Below are positions 10,117-21,899 of a stretch of DNA of 64,000 nucleotides, piece after piece. Below the pieces are notes generated by a model. It made no database searches and had not been told where the DNA came from. It saw only the letters and a list, made by a program, of their open reading frames with translations. The translations under genes and the position numbers were made by a program. Source of the stretch: Chelativorans sp. ZYF759 (GTDB lineage Bacteria > Pseudomonadota > Alphaproteobacteria > Rhizobiales > Rhizobiaceae); assembly GCF_012911015.1 (NCBI RefSeq), contig NZ_WVVV01000002.1:124001-188000 (forward strand), given 5' to 3'. Each line of letters starts with the position of its first letter. Position 1 is the stretch's first letter.

Positions 10117-12000
10117 ATGCTCACATCGCTCAGAAACGCTTCCGGCTCGCTGGTGGTCAAGCTGCTGCTCGGCCTGCTCGTGCTCAGTTTCGCCGTATGG
10201 GGCATTTCCGGCCAGATGCTGGGCGGCGGCAGCAACAACGTCGTCACCGTGGGCGAAACCAGCGTGTCGCCGATCGACTATCGTCTCGCCCATGACCGGC
10301 AGATGATGATGATGTCGCAGCAATTCGGCACCCAGCTGACGCGCGAACAGGCCCGTGCCTTCGGCGTCGACCAGCAGGTGCTCAGCCAGGTGGTCGCCGG
10401 TGCCCTGCTCGACGAACAGGCCCGCGAGATGCGGCTCGGCCTGTCGGTGGACCGACTTGCGGCACTGACCGCCGAGGATCCCGCCTTCCGGGGCCCGGAT
10501 GGCCGCTTCGACCGGGGACAGTTCGAATGGGTGCTGCGTCAGGTGGGCATGCGCTCGCAGGACTATCTCGCCAACCGCGAGCGCGTCGCCAAGCGCCAGC
10601 AGATCGTGGAGGCCGTATCCGACGGCCTGACCCTGCCCGACACCTTCCTGCGCGCCATGGCGCTGCACCAGGGAGAGCGTCGCAGCGTCGACATGATCAT
10701 CCTGCCGCCGCGCCTGGTCGACGATGTCGAGGCCCCCACCCAGGCCGAACTTGAGGCATGGTACGAGGCGAACCAGGAAAACTACGTGGCGCCGGAATAC
10801 CGCACCGTCAGCTATCTGCGCCTCGACCCGGACTCGCTGGCCGACCCCGCCGCCATTTCCGACGACGAGGTCGAGGCCTATTACCAGGCCAACATCGAAC
10901 GCTTTTCAGCCGAAGAGCAGCGCCGCATCGAGCAGATCGTCTTTGGCGATGCCGACGAGGCGGAGGCTGCGCTTGCCCGCATCAGAGACGGCGAGGATTT
11001 CGCCGCCGTCGCCCAGGACCTCGGTCGTGCGCCGGGCGACCTGCTCCTCGGCATCTATGCCGAAGGCCAGGTTCCCGACGCGGCGATCGGTGCGGCCGCG
11101 TTCGAACTCGACGAAGGTGAGGTCAGCGACGTGGTCGAGGGCATGTTCGGTGCCATCCTTCTGCGCGTGACCGAGATCACCCCCGCCGGCGCCGAGCCGC
11201 TCGCCGATGTCGAGGACGAGATTCGCCAGGAAATCGCGCTCGACCGCTCGAGCGACATGGTCATGAGCGTCTACGATTCCTACGAGGATGCGCGCGCTGC
11301 GGGCGATACGATGCAGGAGGCCGCAGACAGCCTGCAGCTCAACGCCGTGACCATCGAGGCCATCGACGCCTCCGGCAGGACGCCGGATGGCTCCACCCTC
11401 GACATTCCGGAAGCCTCCGCGCTGGTCGAGGAAGCCTTCGCGACCGAGGAAGGCGTCGAGAACCCGCCGATCAACATCGGCACGCTGGGCTTCCTCTATT
11501 ACGAGGTCGACGCCATCGCCCCCTCGCGTCAGATGACGCTCGACGAGGTGCGCGAGCAGGCCGCGGCCGACTGGACGGCGGCGGAGCGTGCCTCGCGCCT
11601 GTCCGAGCTTGCGGCCGACATCCGCCAGCGTGTGGACGGCGGCGAGAGCCTCGCGGAGATAGCGGAAGAGCTGGGCCTGTCGGTCCAGAACAAATATGGC
11701 CTCAACCGCACGACCAACGACAGCGATCTCGGCCGCGATGGTGTCGCCGCCGTCTTCGCCGTTCCCCAGGGCGCGACCTCCGCGATGTCGTTGCCCGATG
11801 GACGCGGCCACGTCGTCTTCACCGTCACGAATGTCTCGCAGCCCATGGCCGCGGGTCCCGACGCCATCGACGAGAACACCCGGACGCGCATGTCGGCCGG
11901 GCTTTCGGACGATCTTCTCGACCAGCTGGTCGCCCGTCTTCAGGGCGTCTACCCGGTCTCCGTCAACCAGAATGCGCTGCAGCAGGCGCTGAGCTTCTGA
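10117..12000 (+). CDS. ppiD: PpiD/SurA-type periplasmic peptidyl-prolyl isomerase
   Basis: A 627-residue inner-membrane-anchored chaperone for folding of exported proteins. The start at 10117 gives a short cytosolic tail ([10 protein letters not shown]), one anchor helix ([19 protein letters not shown]), then a SurA_N-like chaperone region. A parvulin-type PPIC domain is around residues 240-360. The C-terminal part is acidic and alpha-helical. Open sequence upstream of 10117 is antisense to tpiA and not part of the protein. Eight bases separate its stop from trpD, so co-transcription with the trp/moa genes is likely. Confidence 0.92.
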   Translation: MLTSLRNASGSLVVKLLLGLLVLSFAVWGISGQMLGGGSNNVVTVGETSVSPIDYRLAHDRQMMMMSQQFGTQLTREQARAFGVDQQVLSQVVAGALLDEQAREMRLGLSVDRLAALTAEDPAFRGPDGRFDRGQFEWVLRQVGMRSQDYLANRERVAKRQQIVEAVSDGLTLPDTFLRAMALHQGERRSVDMIILPPRLVDDVEAPTQAELEAWYEANQENYVAPEYRTVSYLRLDPDSLADPAAISDDEVEAYYQANIERFSAEEQRRIEQIVFGDADEAEAALARIRDGEDFAAVAQDLGRAPGDLLLGIYAEGQVPDAAIGAAAFELDEGEVSDVVEGMFGAILLRVTEITPAGAEPLADVEDEIRQEIALDRSSDMVMSVYDSYEDARAAGDTMQEAADSLQLNAVTIEAIDASGRTPDGSTLDIPEASALVEEAFATEEGVENPPINIGTLGFLYYEVDAIAPSRQMTLDEVREQAAADWTAAERASRLSELAADIRQRVDGGESLAEIAEELGLSVQNKYGLNRTTNDSDLGRDGVAAVFAVPQGATSAMSLPDGRGHVVFTVTNVSQPMAAGPDAIDENTRTRMSAGLSDDLLDQLVARLQGVYPVSVNQNALQQALSF

Positions 12001-12008
12001 GCGTTGCC

Positions 12009-13037
12009 ATGGTGGGGGAGTTCAAGACCTATGTCGCGAAGGCCGGGAGCGGAAAGCCCCTCTCCTTCGAGGATGCGCGCGCCGCCTTCGACCTGATGAT
12101 GTCGGGCGAGGCCACGCCGACCCAGATCGGCGGCTTCCTGATGGCGCTGAGGGTCCGCGGCGAGACCGTCGACGAGATCTCCGGCGCCGTCGCCACGATG
12201 CGCGCCAAGATGCTGACGGTAAAGGCCCCCGACGACGCGGTCGACATCGTTGGCACCGGTGGTGACGCGTCGGGCTCCTACAATGTCTCGACCTGCGCCG
12301 CCTTCATCGTGGCGGGCGCCGGCGTTCCCGTCGCCAAGCACGGCAACCGCGCGCTCTCCTCGCGTTCCGGCGCCGCCGACACGCTGGCCGCCTTGGGCGT
12401 CGACATTGAGATCGGGCCGGAACTCATCGCGCGCTGCATCGATGAGGCCGGTCTGGGCTTCATGTTCGCCCCCTCGCATCATTCGGCCATGCGCCATGTC
12501 GGCCCCTCCCGCGTCGAACTCGGCACCCGCACCATCTTCAATCTGCTCGGCCCGCTCTCCAACCCCGCCGGCGTCTCGCGCCAGCTGGTCGGCGTCTTCG
12601 CACCCGAATGGGTCGAGCCGCTCGCCCATGTGCTGAAGGGCCTCGGCTCCGCGACGGTCTGGGTCGTGCACGGCGACGGTCTCGACGAGATGACGACCAC
12701 CGGTCCGACCCAGGTCGCGGCACTCGAAGAGGGCGAGATCCGCACCTTCGAGATCACGCCGGAAGATGTCGGCCTCGCCCGTGTGCGGCCCGAGGCGCTC
12801 AAGGGCGGCGACGCCAGGCACAACGCCCGCGCGCTCAAGGCCGTCCTGTCGGGAGAAGCAGGCCCATATCGCGACATCGCTCTTCTCAACGCCGCCGGCG
12901 CCCTGGTCGTGGCCGGCCGCGCGCGCAAGCTTGCCGACGGCGTCCGGCTCGCCGCGCAATCCATCGACGAAGGCCGCGCCATGAAGGCGCTCGACAGGCT
13001 GGTCGCCGTCTCGACCGGCAGGGAGGCGCCGTTGTGA
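12009..13037 (+). CDS. trpD: anthranilate phosphoribosyltransferase
   Basis: Transfers phosphoribosyl from PRPP to anthranilate in tryptophan synthesis. At 342 residues it is full length. The PRPP-binding glycine loop is [14 protein letters not shown], followed by [17 protein letters not shown]. The substrate segment [21 protein letters not shown] is also visible. The stop overlaps the trpC GTG start by four bases (13034-13037). Confidence 0.97.
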   Translation: MVGEFKTYVAKAGSGKPLSFEDARAAFDLMMSGEATPTQIGGFLMALRVRGETVDEISGAVATMRAKMLTVKAPDDAVDIVGTGGDASGSYNVSTCAAFIVAGAGVPVAKHGNRALSSRSGAADTLAALGVDIEIGPELIARCIDEAGLGFMFAPSHHSAMRHVGPSRVELGTRTIFNLLGPLSNPAGVSRQLVGVFAPEWVEPLAHVLKGLGSATVWVVHGDGLDEMTTTGPTQVAALEEGEIRTFEITPEDVGLARVRPEALKGGDARHNARALKAVLSGEAGPYRDIALLNAAGALVVAGRARKLADGVRLAAQSIDEGRAMKALDRLVAVSTGREAPL

Positions 13038-13849
13038 CCGACATTCTGCGAAAGATCGAGGCCTACAAGCGCGAGGAGATCGCCGCCGCCAGGACGTCCG
13101 TGCCGCTCTCCGAACTGAAGGCGCGGCTTGCCGATGTCGCGGCCCCACGCGGCTTTGCCGAGGCCCTGCGTCGCAGGATCGATCAGGGCCGCTTCGCGCT
13201 GATCGCCGAAATCAAGAAGGCGAGCCCGTCCAAGGGTCTGATCCGGGCCGATTTCGATCCGCCCGCACTCGCCCGCGCCTATCAGGCTGGTGGTGCTGCC
13301 TGCCTGTCTGTGTTGACCGACACGCCTTCCTTCCAGGGCGCGCCTGAATTCCTGACCTCCGCGCGCGCCGCCACCACCCTGCCCGCGCTGCGCAAGGACT
13401 TCATGTTCGAGCCCTACCAGGTCTATGAGGCGCGCGCCTGGGGTGGAGACGCGATCCTGATCATCATGGCAAGCCTTGCGGACGAGGAAGCCCGCGCGCT
13501 CGAAGACTGCGCCTTTGACCTCGGCATGGATGTCCTGATCGAGGTCCATGACGAAGCCGAACTGGAACGCGCGCTCCAGCTCTCCTCCCCGCTCATCGGC
13601 ATCAACAACCGCAACCTCCGCACCTTCGAGGTCAGCCTCGAGACCTCCGAACGCTTGGCGGCGATGATTCCCGACGACCGCCTCATGGTCGGCGAGAGCG
13701 GCATCTTCACCCATGAGGACTGCCTGCGGCTCGCGCGGTCGGGAATCTCCTCCTTCCTCGTCGGCGAGAGCCTGATGCGCCAGGACGACGTGGCCGCCGC
13801 CACCAGGCAACTGCTCGAAGGCGCCGCCGCTCCCGCGGCCGCCGGCTGA
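13034..13849 (+). CDS. trpC: indole-3-glycerol-phosphate synthase
   Basis: Ring-closing step of tryptophan synthesis: carboxyphenylaminodeoxyribulose phosphate to indole-glycerol phosphate. The 271-residue frame starts at a GTG that overlaps the trpD stop (GTGA), which fixes the start. TIM-barrel signatures are [46 protein letters not shown] and VGESGI. It is followed after six bases by moaC. Confidence 0.97.
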   Translation: MTDILRKIEAYKREEIAAARTSVPLSELKARLADVAAPRGFAEALRRRIDQGRFALIAEIKKASPSKGLIRADFDPPALARAYQAGGAACLSVLTDTPSFQGAPEFLTSARAATTLPALRKDFMFEPYQVYEARAWGGDAILIIMASLADEEARALEDCAFDLGMDVLIEVHDEAELERALQLSSPLIGINNRNLRTFEVSLETSERLAAMIPDDRLMVGESGIFTHEDCLRLARSGISSFLVGESLMRQDDVAAATRQLLEGAAAPAAAG

Positions 13850-13855
13850 ACGGAC

Positions 13856-14353
13856 ATGACGGAACCAAGCGGCAAGCGCCTGACCCATCTGGCCGAATCC
13901 GGCGCCGCCGACATGGTCGACGTCGGCGCCAAGGACGAGACAGTGCGCACGGCGGTGGCCGAAGGTCGGGTGCGCATGCGCCCCGAGACGCTCGACCTCA
14001 TCCTCGCCGGCAACGCCAAGAAGGGCGACGTGATCGGCATCGCGCGTATCGCCGGCATCATGGCCGCCAAGAAGACGCATGAGCTGATCCCGCTCTGCCA
14101 CCCCCTGCTGCTCACCAAGGTGACGGTCGACATCGAGCCCGACCATGCGCTGCCCGGCCTGCGTGTGACGGGGCGTGCCCGCGTCACCGGCAAGACAGGC
14201 GTCGAAATGGAAGCGCTGACGGCCGTCTCCGTCGCTTGCCTGACGATCTACGACATGGCCAAGGCGGTCGACCGCGAGATGAGCGTGGAGGGCATCCGGC
14301 TGCTTGAGAAGACGGGCGGCAAATCCGGCGACTTCCGCGCCGGGAGCGCCTGA
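13856..14353 (+). CDS. moaC: cyclic pyranopterin monophosphate synthase
   Basis: Second step of molybdenum cofactor synthesis, forming cyclic pyranopterin monophosphate from the MoaA product. The 165 residues carry the conserved [18 protein letters not shown] and [20 protein letters not shown] segments, including the active-site Lys/Asp of AKAVDREM. It sits between trpC and moeA with gaps of six and two bases. This arrangement is common in Hyphomicrobiales. Confidence 0.97.
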   Translation: MTEPSGKRLTHLAESGAADMVDVGAKDETVRTAVAEGRVRMRPETLDLILAGNAKKGDVIGIARIAGIMAAKKTHELIPLCHPLLLTKVTVDIEPDHALPGLRVTGRARVTGKTGVEMEALTAVSVACLTIYDMAKAVDREMSVEGIRLLEKTGGKSGDFRAGSA

Positions 14354-14355
14354 AC

Positions 14356-15561
14356 ATGGCGCTCCTCCCGGTCGACGAGGCACTTTCCCGAATCCTCGCC
14401 GGCGCACATCCCCGGGCGCCCGAGACCGTGCCGCTGGCCGAGGCCGGCGGCCGCATCCTCGCCGAAGACGTCATCGCCTTGCGCGACCAGCCACCCTTCG
14501 ATGCCTCGGCCATGGATGGATATGCTGTGCGCGCGAGCGATATCGCATCCCCGCCCGCAAGTCTGCGCGTGACAGGCGAGGCCGCTGCCGGCCGCCGGTT
14601 CGGCGGCGAAGTCGGCCCCGGCGAGGCGGTGCGCATCTTCACCGGCGCGCCGGTACCGCCGGGCGCCGACACCATCCTGATCCAGGAGAATGCCCGCCGC
14701 ATCGACGCGACCACGATCGAGGCGCTGGACGCCACGGCCGCAGGGCGCCACATCCGCCGCGCGGGCCTCGACTTCGCCACCGGGCGGCGCGTGCTCGAGG
14801 CGGGGCGCGAACTGGATGCGGCCGCGCTGTCGCTCGCCGCTTCCGCCAACCGCCCTGCCCTGTCGGTCCATGGTGTTCCCACCATTGCCATTCTCGCCAC
14901 CGGCGACGAGCTCGTAGCGCCCGGCACGCCGCCCGGCCCCGACCAGATCGTCTCTTCCAACAATGTCGGCGTGGCGGAGATCGTGCGCCGTGCCGGCGGC
15001 CGCGCGCTCGATCTCGGCATCGCCCGCGACCGCGAGGCCGAGATCGGCGCATCGATCGCAGGCGCGCGCCGGCAGGGCGCCGACGTGATCGTCACCATCG
15101 GCGGCGCGTCGGTGGGCGACCACGATCTGGTCCACAAGGCGCTGTCAGGCCAGGGCATGGAGCTCGATTTCTGGAAGATCGCCATGCGGCCCGGCAAGCC
15201 GCTGATGTTCGGGCGGCTCGGCGAAACCCTGGCCATCGGCCTGCCCGGCAACCCGGTCTCCGCCCTCGTCTGCGCGCATCTTTTCCTGGCCCCGCTGGTG
15301 GCAAGGCTCTCGGGAAGGCCGCACCACCACGACGTCAGGACCATGCGTCTCGGCGCCGACATGGCCGCCAATGCCGAGCGCCAGGACTATGTCCGCGCCA
15401 TTGCCGGCACGACCGATGGCGAGATGGTGGCGACCCCCCTCGACCTGCAGGATTCCTCCATGCTGTCGGCCCTTGCAGCCGCCAACGCCCTCATCGTGCG
15501 CCCGCCCAATGAACCGGCCGCCCAGAAAGGCGCGCCCTGCCAGGTCGTGATGCTGCGCTAG
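14356..15561 (+). CDS. moeA: molybdopterin molybdenumtransferase
   Basis: Inserts molybdate into adenylylated molybdopterin. The 401-residue protein shows the MoeA domain order: DQPPFDASAMDGYAVRA, then VRIFTGAPVPPGADTIL in domain II. The MoCF-binding domain has ILATGDELV, TIGGASVGDHDL and GLPGNPVSALV. It starts two bases after moaC. The lexA gene follows after a 78-base gap containing LexA sites. Confidence 0.97.
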   Translation: MALLPVDEALSRILAGAHPRAPETVPLAEAGGRILAEDVIALRDQPPFDASAMDGYAVRASDIASPPASLRVTGEAAAGRRFGGEVGPGEAVRIFTGAPVPPGADTILIQENARRIDATTIEALDATAAGRHIRRAGLDFATGRRVLEAGRELDAAALSLAASANRPALSVHGVPTIAILATGDELVAPGTPPGPDQIVSSNNVGVAEIVRRAGGRALDLGIARDREAEIGASIAGARRQGADVIVTIGGASVGDHDLVHKALSGQGMELDFWKIAMRPGKPLMFGRLGETLAIGLPGNPVSALVCAHLFLAPLVARLSGRPHHHDVRTMRLGADMAANAERQDYVRAIAGTTDGEMVATPLDLQDSSMLSALAAANALIVRPPNEPAAQKGAPCQVVMLR

Positions 15562-15582
15562 GCCACGGCTCCCGCACTTGCG

Positions 15583-15623
15583 GAACACGTCACGAACAGA
15601 TACAGTCTGTTCTGCATTTGTTT
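15583..15623 (+). promoter_or_regulatory. LexA (SOS) boxes upstream of lexA
   Basis: GAACACGTCACGAAC at 15583-15597 fits GAACN7GAAC exactly, the complement of the alphaproteobacterial GTTCN7GTTC SOS box. A second, near-perfect box in the other orientation, GTTCTGCATTTGTTT, is at 15609-15623. The two are joined by the palindrome GAACAGA-TACAG-TCTGTTC (15594-15612). Autoregulation of lexA is the natural reading. Confidence 0.82.
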
Positions 15624-15639
15624 AGGCCGAGGTGGCGCG

Positions 15640-16350
15640 ATGTTGACCCGCAAGCAGCACGAACTTCTGATGTTCATTCATCAGCGCATGAAGGAATCCG
15701 GCATCCCGCCCTCCTTCGACGAGATGAAGGACGCGCTGGACCTCGCTTCCAAGTCCGGCATCCATCGCCTCATCACCGCACTCGAGGAACGAGGCTTCAT
15801 CCGACGCCTCGCCAACCGTGCCCGCGCGCTCGAGGTCATCCGCCTGCCCGAATCGATGTCGCCCGGCCTGGCCCAGGGCCGCAAGTTCACCCCCGGCGTG
15901 ATCGAGGGGGGCCGTTCCGGCGAAAAGCGCCGTCCGCCGGTGGCGGGCAACGATCAGGACGCCGGCGGCTCGATTTCGGTCCCCGTGATGGGCCGGATCG
16001 CGGCCGGTGTGCCCATCGACGCGATCCAGCACCAGACCCATTCGATCAGCGTGCCCCCGGACATGATTTCCGGCGGAGAGCATTATGCGCTCGAGGTGAA
16101 GGGCGATTCGATGATCGAGGCCGGCATCTTCGAGGGCGACACGGTCATCATCCGCCATGCCTCGACCGCCACGCCCGGCGAGATCGTCGTGGCTCTCGTC
16201 GATGGCGAGGAAGCGACGCTGAAGCGTCTGCGCCGCAAGGGCGATTCGATCGCGCTCGAAGCCGCCAATCCCGCCTATGAGACCCGCATCTTCGGCCCCG
16301 ACCGTGTGAAGGTTCAGGGCAAGCTGGTGGGCCTCATCCGCCGCTACTGA
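15640..16350 (+). CDS. lexA: LexA repressor
   Basis: SOS-response repressor with an N-terminal winged helix-turn-helix (residues 1-65, [17 protein letters not shown] and the [18 protein letters not shown] helix). A long linker leads to an S24 autopeptidase domain. The self-cleavage site is Ala122-Gly123 in IAAGVPIDA, the nucleophile is Ser157 in [10 protein letters not shown], and the general base is Lys195 in EEATLKRL. The 236-residue length is typical for alphaproteobacteria. Two LexA boxes lie immediately upstream. Confidence 0.97.
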   Translation: MLTRKQHELLMFIHQRMKESGIPPSFDEMKDALDLASKSGIHRLITALEERGFIRRLANRARALEVIRLPESMSPGLAQGRKFTPGVIEGGRSGEKRRPPVAGNDQDAGGSISVPVMGRIAAGVPIDAIQHQTHSISVPPDMISGGEHYALEVKGDSMIEAGIFEGDTVIIRHASTATPGEIVVALVDGEEATLKRLRRKGDSIALEAANPAYETRIFGPDRVKVQGKLVGLIRRY

Positions 16351-16389
16351 CGGCGCGTCCGCGCGTCTCGGTCAGGACCGGGTGCGAGC

Positions 16390-17199
16390 CTATGCCCGCC
16401 CCGGCACGATCCTGATTTCGCTGCCCCAGGGGTCGGCCGTCACCCGCTCGCCGGTCGCGGCGCCATCCACCATCTCGACAAAGGCCAATCCTGCCCTGGT
16501 CGCCTCGCGCGGCCCGGCATTGCGGCTCCTCCAGATATTGGCCCCGATATGGTGGTGATAGCCGCCACTTGAGAGGAACACCGCCTGCGAGCCGTAATGG
16601 GCCGTCGTCTCCAGGCCCAGTTCGTGCCACCATTCCTCTGCCGCGTCGACGTCGCCGGCGCGCAGATGCACATGCCCGATCACGGTGCCTTCCGGCGCCC
16701 CCTGCCAGCCGGCATCGCCGGCATCGAGGGTCGACAGCAGGCCGTCCACGTCCAGCCTCTCGGTTGTCATCGCGATCCGCCCGTTCTCCCGCTTCCAGAC
16801 CTCCTGCGGCCGGTCGGCATAGATCTCGATGCCGTTGCCTTCCGGATCGTTCAGATAGATCGCCTCGGAGACGTGGTGGTCGGAGGCACCGGTAATCGCG
16901 ATCCGGCTGTCCACGGCATGCTGCACCCAGCGCGCGAGATCTGCGCGCCCCGGCAGGAGGAACGCCGTGTGGAAGAGGCCCGCCGAGCGGGGATCGTCGG
17001 GCGCCAGGCTTGGCGCATGTTCGATCTCCAGCAATTCGCGCCCGCCCGCGCCAAGCGCGATCGCGGCGCCGCTGCGCCGCATCTCCGTCAGCCCGAGCAG
17101 CGATCTGTAATAGGATGCCAGCGCCTCGCCGTCGCGCGCGCGCAGGCCGACGCGGCCGACATGGATCGGCGTCGTGGCGGAAAAGGGAAGGTCGGACAT
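16390..17199 (-). CDS. VOC-family ring-cleavage-dioxygenase-like protein
   Basis: A 269-residue two-module VOC protein similar to extradiol dioxygenases and the CatE/YfiE-type proteins. Each module has the metal-ligand pattern: IHVGRVGLRARD and FHTAFLLPG with IYLNDPEGNGIEIYAD in the first, HVHLRAGD in the second. I start it at the ATG at 17199, which has a GGAGAGAA site, rather than at the frame's limit at 17304. The substrate is unknown; CatE-like catechol cleavage is one option. Confidence 0.83.
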   Translation of the reverse strand: MSDLPFSATTPIHVGRVGLRARDGEALASYYRSLLGLTEMRRSGAAIALGAGGRELLEIEHAPSLAPDDPRSAGLFHTAFLLPGRADLARWVQHAVDSRIAITGASDHHVSEAIYLNDPEGNGIEIYADRPQEVWKRENGRIAMTTERLDVDGLLSTLDAGDAGWQGAPEGTVIGHVHLRAGDVDAAEEWWHELGLETTAHYGSQAVFLSSGGYHHHIGANIWRSRNAGPREATRAGLAFVEMVDGAATGERVTADPWGSEIRIVPGRA

Positions 17200-17343
17200 G
17201 GGTTCTCTCCGGACAAGGCGGCCGTGGGCCTTTCCGTCAAGATCGGAGCTACGATCGTTCACCACAAGTGATATGAATCGAAACAGCGCGTTCACACATT
17301 TCACGGCGTTGCATCGCGGCGCGCCTGCGGCTAGTCACGCGGC

Positions 17344-17892
17344 ATGAAGGCAAGCGAAGCAGATATTCTGATCGTGCCGGGATACACCAATTCCGGTCCC
17401 GGCCACTGGCAGACGCGGTGGCAGACAAAACTGTCCACGGCACGCCGCGTCGAGCAGGCGGAATGGACCAAGCCCGTCCGCGAGGACTGGACGCGCACCA
17501 TCGCCGAGGCGGTGAACACGGCCGAGCGGCCGGTTGTCCTGATCGCCCATTCGCTGGGCGTGGCGGCCGCCGTGCAGGCGCTCGACGCTTTCGAGAAACG
17601 GGTCGCGGGCGCGTTTTTCGTGGCCCCGCCCGATGTGGCGAACCCGGCGATCCGCCCCCGCCACCTGATGACGTTCGGCCCGTATGCGCGCGACCCCCTG
17701 CCCTTTCCGTCCGTGCTCGTCGCCAGCCGCAACGACCCCTATTGCGATTACGATGTCGCCGAGGACATCGCCGGCGCCTGGGGATCGCTGTTCATGGATG
17801 CGGGCGAAGCCGGCCATCTCAACACCGAGTCCGGTCACGGACCCTGGCCGGAAGGCCTGCTCGTCTTCGCCCGCTTCCTGTCGAGGCTCTAG
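17344..17892 (+). CDS. RBBP9/YdeN-family serine hydrolase
   Basis: A compact 182-residue alpha/beta hydrolase of the RBBP9/YdeN family (PF06821). It begins [19 protein letters not shown] and has the nucleophile elbow AHSLGV. The acid is in [11 protein letters not shown] and the base His in [18 protein letters not shown], all typical of the family. Physiological substrate unknown. Its end overlaps the 3' end of the convergent RlpA gene by four bases. Confidence 0.9.
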   Translation: MKASEADILIVPGYTNSGPGHWQTRWQTKLSTARRVEQAEWTKPVREDWTRTIAEAVNTAERPVVLIAHSLGVAAAVQALDAFEKRVAGAFFVAPPDVANPAIRPRHLMTFGPYARDPLPFPSVLVASRNDPYCDYDVAEDIAGAWGSLFMDAGEAGHLNTESGHGPWPEGLLVFARFLSRL

Positions 17893-18275
17893 CGCAGCAC
17901 TTCCAGCTTCACCGGCGCAACGCCCGAATTGACCATGCCGATGGCGCCCGCGGCGCCACGGGAAAGGTCGATGATGCGGCGTCCGGCAAAGGGTCCACGA
18001 TCGTTGATGCGCACCACCACGGCGCGTCCGTTGCGCTGGTTGGTCACGCGCACCTTGGTGCCGAAGGGCAGGCTGCGATGTGCGGCCGTCATCTGGTGCA
18101 TGTCGTAGCGCTCGCCATTGGCGGTGCGCCGGCCGTGGAACTTGGAGCCATACCAGGAGGCCTGGCCGCTGGCGGACTGCGCCACGGGCTGTTGGCTGGC
18201 ATGGGAAGGTTCAAGGGAAAGGAGGGAGAAGGCAAGCAACGCCGCAGGCACTGCGGCAAGTCCGGTTAGCTTCAT
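17889..18275 (-). CDS. short RlpA-like secreted protein
   Basis: A 128-residue double-psi beta-barrel protein. From the ATG at 18275 there is an ordinary signal peptide ([16 protein letters not shown]) without a lipobox Cys. The barrel follows directly: [21 protein letters not shown], then [28 protein letters not shown]. It lacks the long linker of the RlpA at 1-1037 and any SPOR domain, so it is a free periplasmic version. Role in peptidoglycan turnover is inferred from the family. Confidence 0.88.
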   Translation of the reverse strand: MKLTGLAAVPAALLAFSLLSLEPSHASQQPVAQSASGQASWYGSKFHGRRTANGERYDMHQMTAAHRSLPFGTKVRVTNQRNGRAVVVRINDRGPFAGRRIIDLSRGAAGAIGMVNSGVAPVKLEVLR

Positions 18276-18522
18276 CGACGGATTCCGAGTTCTTGTTTGC
18301 GATTGAAGCCCCCCGGCTGGGGCTGGCATCTGACCGCTCGGATTGACGACAACTTGGCGACAAATTGACGATTTCTAGGCAATTCTCCTAAGACCTGATT
18401 GATTTCCTTCGCTGAACGCTTATCTTTCGAGCCTCAAGGAGCCGCCGCCGGTTGACATCGGACGGCGCGTTCCTTAACGCCGACAGGCATGGGTCCGTCC
18501 GGATGCGGCGGTTCAGGAGCCA

Positions 18523-20163
<1,641 letters not shown>

Positions 20164-20484
20164 TTATTTGCGGCTGCGCAACGCGGCCGCAAATGCCTTG
20201 CGCGCCCATTCGGCGCGCTCCTCCGGATCGTCGACCGCCGCATCCGGCACGCTCCAATAGGGCATCGCGGTCGTCTTGCCCTCTTTCCCCTCATAGATGA
20301 ACTGGCGCGAACCGGCAGCCTTGAACTCCGGTGCGCTCTCGGCATCCGCCTTCAGCAGGATCTCGCCATAGGCTTCGAGCGCGAATATCTGCCCGTCGCG
20401 GTAGATGCCCGTTCCACCGAACATCTTGCGTGTCGTGACCGGCCCGAAGCCCTCGAAGAAATCGGCTATCTCGTCCTGTGTCAT
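20164..20484 (-). CDS. TfoX N-terminal domain protein
   Basis: A 106-residue stand-alone TfoX/Sxy N-terminal domain. The family pattern is clear: FFEGFGPVTTRKMFGGTGIY, DGQIFALEAYGEILLKAD and a C-terminal MPYWSVPDAAVDDPEERAEW. Full-length Sxy regulates competence in gammaproteobacteria. The short alphaproteobacterial versions have no proven role. The stop codon abuts the stop of the convergent helicase gene. Confidence 0.9.
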   Translation of the reverse strand: MTQDEIADFFEGFGPVTTRKMFGGTGIYRDGQIFALEAYGEILLKADAESAPEFKAAGSRQFIYEGKEGKTTAMPYWSVPDAAVDDPEERAEWARKAFAAALRSRK

Positions 20485-20548
20485 CGCCGAACCATTCCAT
20501 GCCAGATGCGTTCAATCTGGCAGGAACGCAGCCGGGAAGGAAGACGCC

Positions 20549-21040
20549 ATGCCCATGCTGATGACAGGCTCCTGCCGCTGCGGCGCCGTCCGCTTCGAGG
20601 TCGCCAGCCACACGCCCGTCCCCTACCAGCTCTGCTACTGCTCGATCTGCCGCAAGCAGCAGGGCGGCGGGGGATATGCCATAAACCTCGCGGCCCTCGC
20701 CGCGACGCTGAAGATCGAGGCCGACGGCGAATTGGGGCTCTACCGGGCGGAGATCGAGGAGGCTGGCGGTTGCCGCATCTCGTCGGGCGAACGCCGCTTC
20801 TGTCGCGAGTGCGGATCGGCTCTGTGGCTGTTCGATCCCAGCTGGCCCGAACTCGTCCACCCCTTCGCCAGCGCCATCGACAGCGACCTGCCCCGGGCCA
20901 CGGAGCGGGTCCACCTCATGCTGCGCTACAAGGCGTCATGGGTGGAGCCCGCCATCCGCCCAGGCGATTCTACCTTTGATCTCTATCCGAAGGAATCGAT
21001 TGAGGACTGGCACCGGCGCCGGGGATTGTGGGTGGAATAG
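20549..21040 (+). CDS. GFA-family zinc-binding protein
   Basis: A 163-residue protein of the glutathione-dependent formaldehyde-activating (GFA/CENP-V) fold. The metal-binding cysteines are seen in TGSCRCGAVRFEV, QLCYCSICRKQQGG and RFCRECGSALWLF. The ATG at 20549 follows GGAAGGAAG and is preferred over the longer frame. Most members are of unknown substrate. fghA, a true formaldehyde-detoxification gene, is 40 kb away and gives no functional support. Confidence 0.9.
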   Translation: MPMLMTGSCRCGAVRFEVASHTPVPYQLCYCSICRKQQGGGGYAINLAALAATLKIEADGELGLYRAEIEEAGGCRISSGERRFCRECGSALWLFDPSWPELVHPFASAIDSDLPRATERVHLMLRYKASWVEPAIRPGDSTFDLYPKESIEDWHRRRGLWVE

Positions 21041-21062
21041 GCGCCGGTAGGATGGCGCTGCC

Positions 21063-21449
21063 TTAGACCCCGCTCGCCGCCCGCGCTTCGGCCAGTTCCT
21101 TCAGGTCTGCGGGCTTGAGCTCTACCGATTCCCCGCAGCCGCAGGCCGATGACTGGTTGGGGTTGTTGAAGACGAATCCCGTCCTCAGCGTCGTGACCTC
21201 GAAATCCATCTCGGTTCCGAGCAGGAACAGCGCCGCCTCCGGCGCGACCCAGACATGGGCGCCCTCATGCTCGATATGATCGTCACCGGTGGCGGGCTCC
21301 GTCACCAGGTCGATAGTATATTCCATGCCCGCGCAGCCGCCCTTCTTGATGCCGATGCGCACGCCGCGCACGCTTTCGCGGCTGTCGACGATTTCACGAA
21401 CGCGCGCTGCCGCTGCGTCCGTCATGGAAATAACGGAAAATCTGCCCAT
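21063..21449 (-). CDS. sufA: HesB/IscA-type Fe-S cluster assembly protein
   Basis: An A-type iron-sulfur carrier. The 128-residue frame has the family order: ISMTDAAAARVREI, RIGIKKGGCAGMEY with the first Cys, FVFNNPNQSSACGCGESVEL with the CGCG pair. Two in-frame ATGs (21461 and 21449) are possible; the second matches common homologue starts. It is in the same neighbourhood as an IscU/SufU-like scaffold (22056-22502), with yidD between them. Confidence 0.9.
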   Translation of the reverse strand: MGRFSVISMTDAAAARVREIVDSRESVRGVRIGIKKGGCAGMEYTIDLVTEPATGDDHIEHEGAHVWVAPEAALFLLGTEMDFEVTTLRTGFVFNNPNQSSACGCGESVELKPADLKELAEARAASGV

Positions 21450-21557
21450 CTCTTGCTCCATTCGGCACGGGTTCAAGGCCCGCGGAAAGGGTGAGTCCCG
21501 AAAATGGGGGAGAAGGCGGCGCCTTGCAAGCCTTCAGCGTTGCATCGCGGCGCGGCG

Positions 21558-21884
21558 TCAGTCCCCATCGTGTTTCCGGCTGACGCGCCACAGGCGCCAC
21601 GGCGCCCACCAGACCTGATCGGCGGCCAGATGGTCGGGCACCAGATCGATGCCATGCGTGCCGCCCGGACCGCACCGCATCACGCGGAAAAGACCCATCC
21701 AGCCCCCCTGCCACAACCCATGCCGCGCGATCGCCTCATAGGCGAATTCCGAACAGGTGGGAAAATGGCGGCAGGAATTGCCGATGAAGCCGGACAGCGT
21801 CAGCTGGTACAGCCGCACCAGCGCGGTGCCGAGCAGCCGTCCCGGCGTCTTCGGCCAGGGACCCGGGAAATTGCGGGAAGGCAT
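21558..21884 (-). CDS. yidD: membrane protein insertion efficiency factor YidD
   Basis: YidD helps YidC insert and fold inner-membrane proteins. The 108-residue frame from the ATG at 21884 has AAGGGGA ten bases upstream. It carries the signature RLYQLTLSGFIGNSCRHFPTCSEFAYEAI and LWQGGWMGLFRVMRCGP with its conserved Cys residues. The frame is open further upstream to 21959, but that part belongs to a broken nucleotidyltransferase gene. Confidence 0.94.
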   Translation of the reverse strand: MPSRNFPGPWPKTPGRLLGTALVRLYQLTLSGFIGNSCRHFPTCSEFAYEAIARHGLWQGGWMGLFRVMRCGPGGTHGIDLVPDHLAADQVWWAPWRLWRVSRKHDGD

Positions 21885-21899
21885 CTTGGCAATCCCCTT

